Shown: positions 61,781 to 64,000 of the stretch, one piece after another
How positions within the stretch are numbered: the stretch's first letter is position 1
Layout: each line of letters starts with the position of its first letter
Source: Verrucomicrobiia bacterium
GTDB lineage: Bacteria; Verrucomicrobiota; Verrucomicrobiia; Limisphaerales; JADLHS01
Assembly: GCA_023953615.1 (NCBI GenBank)
Contig: JAMLJH010000002.1
Span: 1,228,492 to 1,292,491, forward strand
Length of the DNA stretch: 64,000 nucleotides
Direction: 5' to 3'
Notes under the pieces: model-generated
Told to the model about the DNA's origin: nothing
Seen by the model: only the letters and a program-made list of their open reading frames with translations
The model's database searches: none
Translations under genes and position numbers: made by a program

Positions 61781-63886
61781 TCAATGGCCGCCGACTTGTT
61801 GTTCCTGAATATACTCCTGCTTCAGCCCCAGCTTTTCCGGCGCGTGCAGCACCAGCATCTTTTTGCGCACGTCGCCCGGCACGTCCCGCTGGGTGGCCCG
61901 GCTCAAACCCAGCATCAGCAAAATCGCCAGCGGCACGGTCCAGATGGCGGGTTGTTCACACAAAATCCGCAACAGCGGATGTTGCGCCCAGAAATCGTTC
62001 ATGGGGGCAAACCCGGCAAAGAGTTTCCCCATCGGCCCCGGGTCCGAAGCGAGATTGCTCAGATTGGTCAAGGTGACCGCAATGAGCGCGCAGATGCCAC
62101 CGGACAACATCCCCACCGCCGCGCCTTTCATCGTCATGCCGCGCCACCAGACCGACATGAACAGCAGCGGAAAATAACTGGCCGCAGCGATGGCAAACGC
62201 CTGTCCCACCATGAAATTGATTTCCAGCGGCTCCACCAGGCTGCCCAGCAAAATGGAAACCACCCCGATCAAGACCGAGGCGATCTTGAACATCCGCATC
62301 CGTTGTTCGGGCGTGGACTTGGGTTTCAACATGCGCCCATACACATCATGCGCCAATGCGCCGGTCATGCTGACCAACAAACCGCTGAACGTGCTCATGA
62401 ACGCCGCAAACGCCCCGGCACAGGTGATGCCCGAAAGGATCGAGCCGAGCGGCGCGTATTTTTCATTCAGCAAACGGGGCAGTTCGAGGACGATTTTGTC
62501 CGTGCCTTTCGCGCCAATGCCGGAATACAGCTCGGGAAATAGATTGCGCCCCATCACGCCGAACACGGGTGGGAACACGTAAAAGATGCCGATGAGAATC
62601 ATCACCCACATGGTGGTGCGCTTGGCCGCGCCGCCGTCGGGGTTGGTGTAAAAGCGCACCAGAATGTGCGGCAAACCCGCTGTGCCGCAGATGAGCGCGA
62701 TGATGAGCGAGTAGGTGTAAAGAAGCGAATAGGGCTTGGCGGCCTCGCCGGTGATGCCCGCGGCCTTGGCGGCTTTGGTTGTGAGCGGGCCAAAGGGGGA
62801 AAGCCAGGTGGCATCGCCGGGGGCTTTTTCGGGAAGTGGCTTGCGAACGACAACTGATTCAGCAAGCACCTCTGAACTAGGAAGAACTCGAAATGCGGCA
62901 TCCCCTACCGCTACAAGACTTAGGTCACAAGCCTCAAACGACTGTTCGATATACTCCTTAAGTTGAGACGTTGTAGCGCCAGAGCTAGAATTCCCAACAA
63001 ACAAATTCGTGGGCCAAAATGGTCGATTTAGCCCTAGCTTGGTAAGTTTCCCTTGCAACAAGCTATCTAATTCAGCGGCCAATGTTTTCGCGGGTGGAAT
63101 TAGCGTCCGTTTGGTTAGGTCGGCGTATAATTGCAACAATTGATCAGATGTAACGGCTGTAAAATTGAAGCTCACTTCTTTACCGTGGATGCCTGCGGGC
63201 AACGGCAAATCTTTCATGAGAATCTGACGGGAGGACATTCCATAATTGTTTTGCTCCAGTTGCTTCCCATAACTCCCATACACCGCCATGAGCACGAAGA
63301 TGGGCACGGAGATGGCGAACATCTTCATCCAATACTGAAACGCCTGCACCAGCGTGATGCCTTTCATACCGCCGAGCGCGACGTTGAGCGTGATGACCGC
63401 GCCCACCAGCACCACGCCTGCCCAATACGGCAACCCCGGGAAGATGTAGGCCAGCGTCGTCCCCGCGCCTTTCATCTGCGGCATCGTGTAGAAGAAGCCG
63501 ATGAACAACACGAACACCACGGCGATCTTGCGGAACAACGGCGAGTCGTAACGCCCTTCGGCGAAATCGGGAATCGTGTAGGCGCCAAAGCGTCGCAACG
63601 GCCCGGCGATGAACAGCAGCAAAAATAGATAGCCGCACGCGTAACACACCGGATACCACAGCGCGTCGTAGCCGCTCGACATCACCATGCCCGCGATGCC
63701 CATGAAACTCGCCGCGCTCAAATACTCGCCCGAAATCGCGCTGGCGTTCCAGCCCACGCTGACGCTGCGACCGGCCACAAAGAAATCACTGGCGGTGCGG
63801 GCTTGCTTCGCCGCCCAGAAACCCATCCAAATCGTTACGACGACCGTGATGGCGCTGAAGGCGAGGATGTAATAGTCAATGTTCAT
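61781..63886 (-). CDS. sodium/solute symporter (SSS family, ActP-like) with large extra loop
   Basis: A 701-residue membrane protein. The N-terminal half has ASDFFVAGRSVSVGWNASAISGEYLS, the sodium-site and first-helix region of the family, and the second half has SGITCAGAFAAFMSTFSGLL; it is closest to the acetate-type VC_2705/ActP subgroup. Typical members have about 550-600 residues; here about 130 extra hydrophilic residues (around 220-350, DNA near 62840-63230) lie between two membrane helices. That stretch is AT-richer than the rest of the gene. Substrate probably a small carboxylate. A small partner subunit may be encoded just upstream (63943-64000). Confidence 0.85.
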   Translation of the reverse strand: MNIDYYILAFSAITVVVTIWMGFWAAKQARTASDFFVAGRSVSVGWNASAISGEYLSAASFMGIAGMVMSSGYDALWYPVCYACGYLFLLLFIAGPLRRFGAYTIPDFAEGRYDSPLFRKIAVVFVLFIGFFYTMPQMKGAGTTLAYIFPGLPYWAGVVLVGAVITLNVALGGMKGITLVQAFQYWMKMFAISVPIFVLMAVYGSYGKQLEQNNYGMSSRQILMKDLPLPAGIHGKEVSFNFTAVTSDQLLQLYADLTKRTLIPPAKTLAAELDSLLQGKLTKLGLNRPFWPTNLFVGNSSSGATTSQLKEYIEQSFEACDLSLVAVGDAAFRVLPSSEVLAESVVVRKPLPEKAPGDATWLSPFGPLTTKAAKAAGITGEAAKPYSLLYTYSLIIALICGTAGLPHILVRFYTNPDGGAAKRTTMWVMILIGIFYVFPPVFGVMGRNLFPELYSGIGAKGTDKIVLELPRLLNEKYAPLGSILSGITCAGAFAAFMSTFSGLLVSMTGALAHDVYGRMLKPKSTPEQRMRMFKIASVLIGVVSILLGSLVEPLEINFMVGQAFAIAAASYFPLLFMSVWWRGMTMKGAAVGMLSGGICALIAVTLTNLSNLASDPGPMGKLFAGFAPMNDFWAQHPLLRILCEQPAIWTVPLAILLMLGLSRATQRDVPGDVRKKMLVLHAPEKLGLKQEYIQEQQVGGH

Positions 63887-63896
63887 GATGGTTTTG

Positions 63897-63970
63897 CCAC
63901 AGAGTCACAGAGGTGCAGAGTATAAAAGCCGAAGCGAATTTTTCATCTCCGTGGCTCAGTGTCTCTGTGG
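63897..63970. repeat. imperfect inverted repeat (CCACAGAG type)
   Basis: Arms 63897-63912 and 63955-63970 match at 14 of 16 positions after reverse complement. This CACAGAG motif lies across the end of the partial gene, just upstream of the symporter start. Confidence 0.65.
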
Positions 63971-64000
63971 CTGACTTCTTTCACTTCCTCCTCCTCCAAC
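63943..64000 (-). CDS. C-terminal end of a gene upstream of the symporter, partial
   Basis: One minus-strand frame reads LEEEEVKEVSHRDTEPRR then stops at 63943. Only 18 codons are in the window. An acidic tail just before a symporter gene would suit the small DUF4212/DUF485 partner subunit that often precedes SSS transporters, but the frame choice is not certain; the final residues come from the inverted repeat. Confidence 0.35.
   Translation of the reverse strand, partial: LEEEEVKEVSHRDTEPRR

Overview
The window most likely comes from a member of the Verrucomicrobiota, probably the Pedosphaera/Limisphaerales side of the phylum. This is an inference from gene content, not a phylogeny. It holds two H-X9-DG type pseudopilins, a PEP-CTERM protein, several secreted glycoside hydrolases, small lipoproteins of verrucomicrobial style, an AraM-type dehydrogenase and many short palindromic repeats. 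GC looks to be in the mid to upper fifties by eye, with local drops.

Layout. 1-12.7 kb: the 5' end of rpsO, a Ycf46-like AAA+ ATPase, a PqaA-type secreted hydrolase, a clan GH-A glycosidase, an ECF sigma factor upstream of two membrane proteins, and a GH78 rhamnosidase. 12.8-19.5 kb, minus strand: five consecutive genes that could form a complete electron conduit. In gene order these are a secreted nonaheme cytochrome, an octaheme lipoprotein, an MtrB/PioB-like 707-residue outer-membrane barrel, a monoheme cytochrome c and a NapC-like heptaheme membrane cytochrome. Together they carry 25 predicted hemes. 19.7-33.9 kb: DUF456 protein, alpha-galactosidase-like enzyme, a YncE propeller/phosphatase fusion, a 1.1-kb block of tandem hairpin repeats, a TIM-barrel isomerase, a pseudopilin, glnS and typA. 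34.2-36.8 kb: five small same-strand genes separated by attC-like sites, resembling an integron cassette array. 37-45 kb: uxaC, nagB-nagA, a PEP-CTERM protein, araM, marC and an SDR oxidoreductase. 45.3-49.5 kb: two toxin-antitoxin pairs between copies of a direct repeat, then an Rhs nuclease toxin with its probable immunity gene. 49.6-64 kb: a secreted duplicated-domain protein, a second pseudopilin, gltX, tRNA-Ser(GGA), hpf, an amidohydrolase, bioF-bioA, an SGNH hydrolase, more tandem repeats and a sodium/solute symporter.

Two things stand out. The first is the porin-cytochrome cluster, which by composition links a quinol pool to the cell exterior. The second is a large set of REP-like palindromic elements. 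Many of their hairpins have 3-nt loops and GGAG or GTAG flanks. They fill intergenic spaces and also appear in frame inside glnS, bioA and bioF, where they add peptides to housekeeping enzymes. This resembles the Rickettsia palindromic elements, but no mobilising transposase is visible here.
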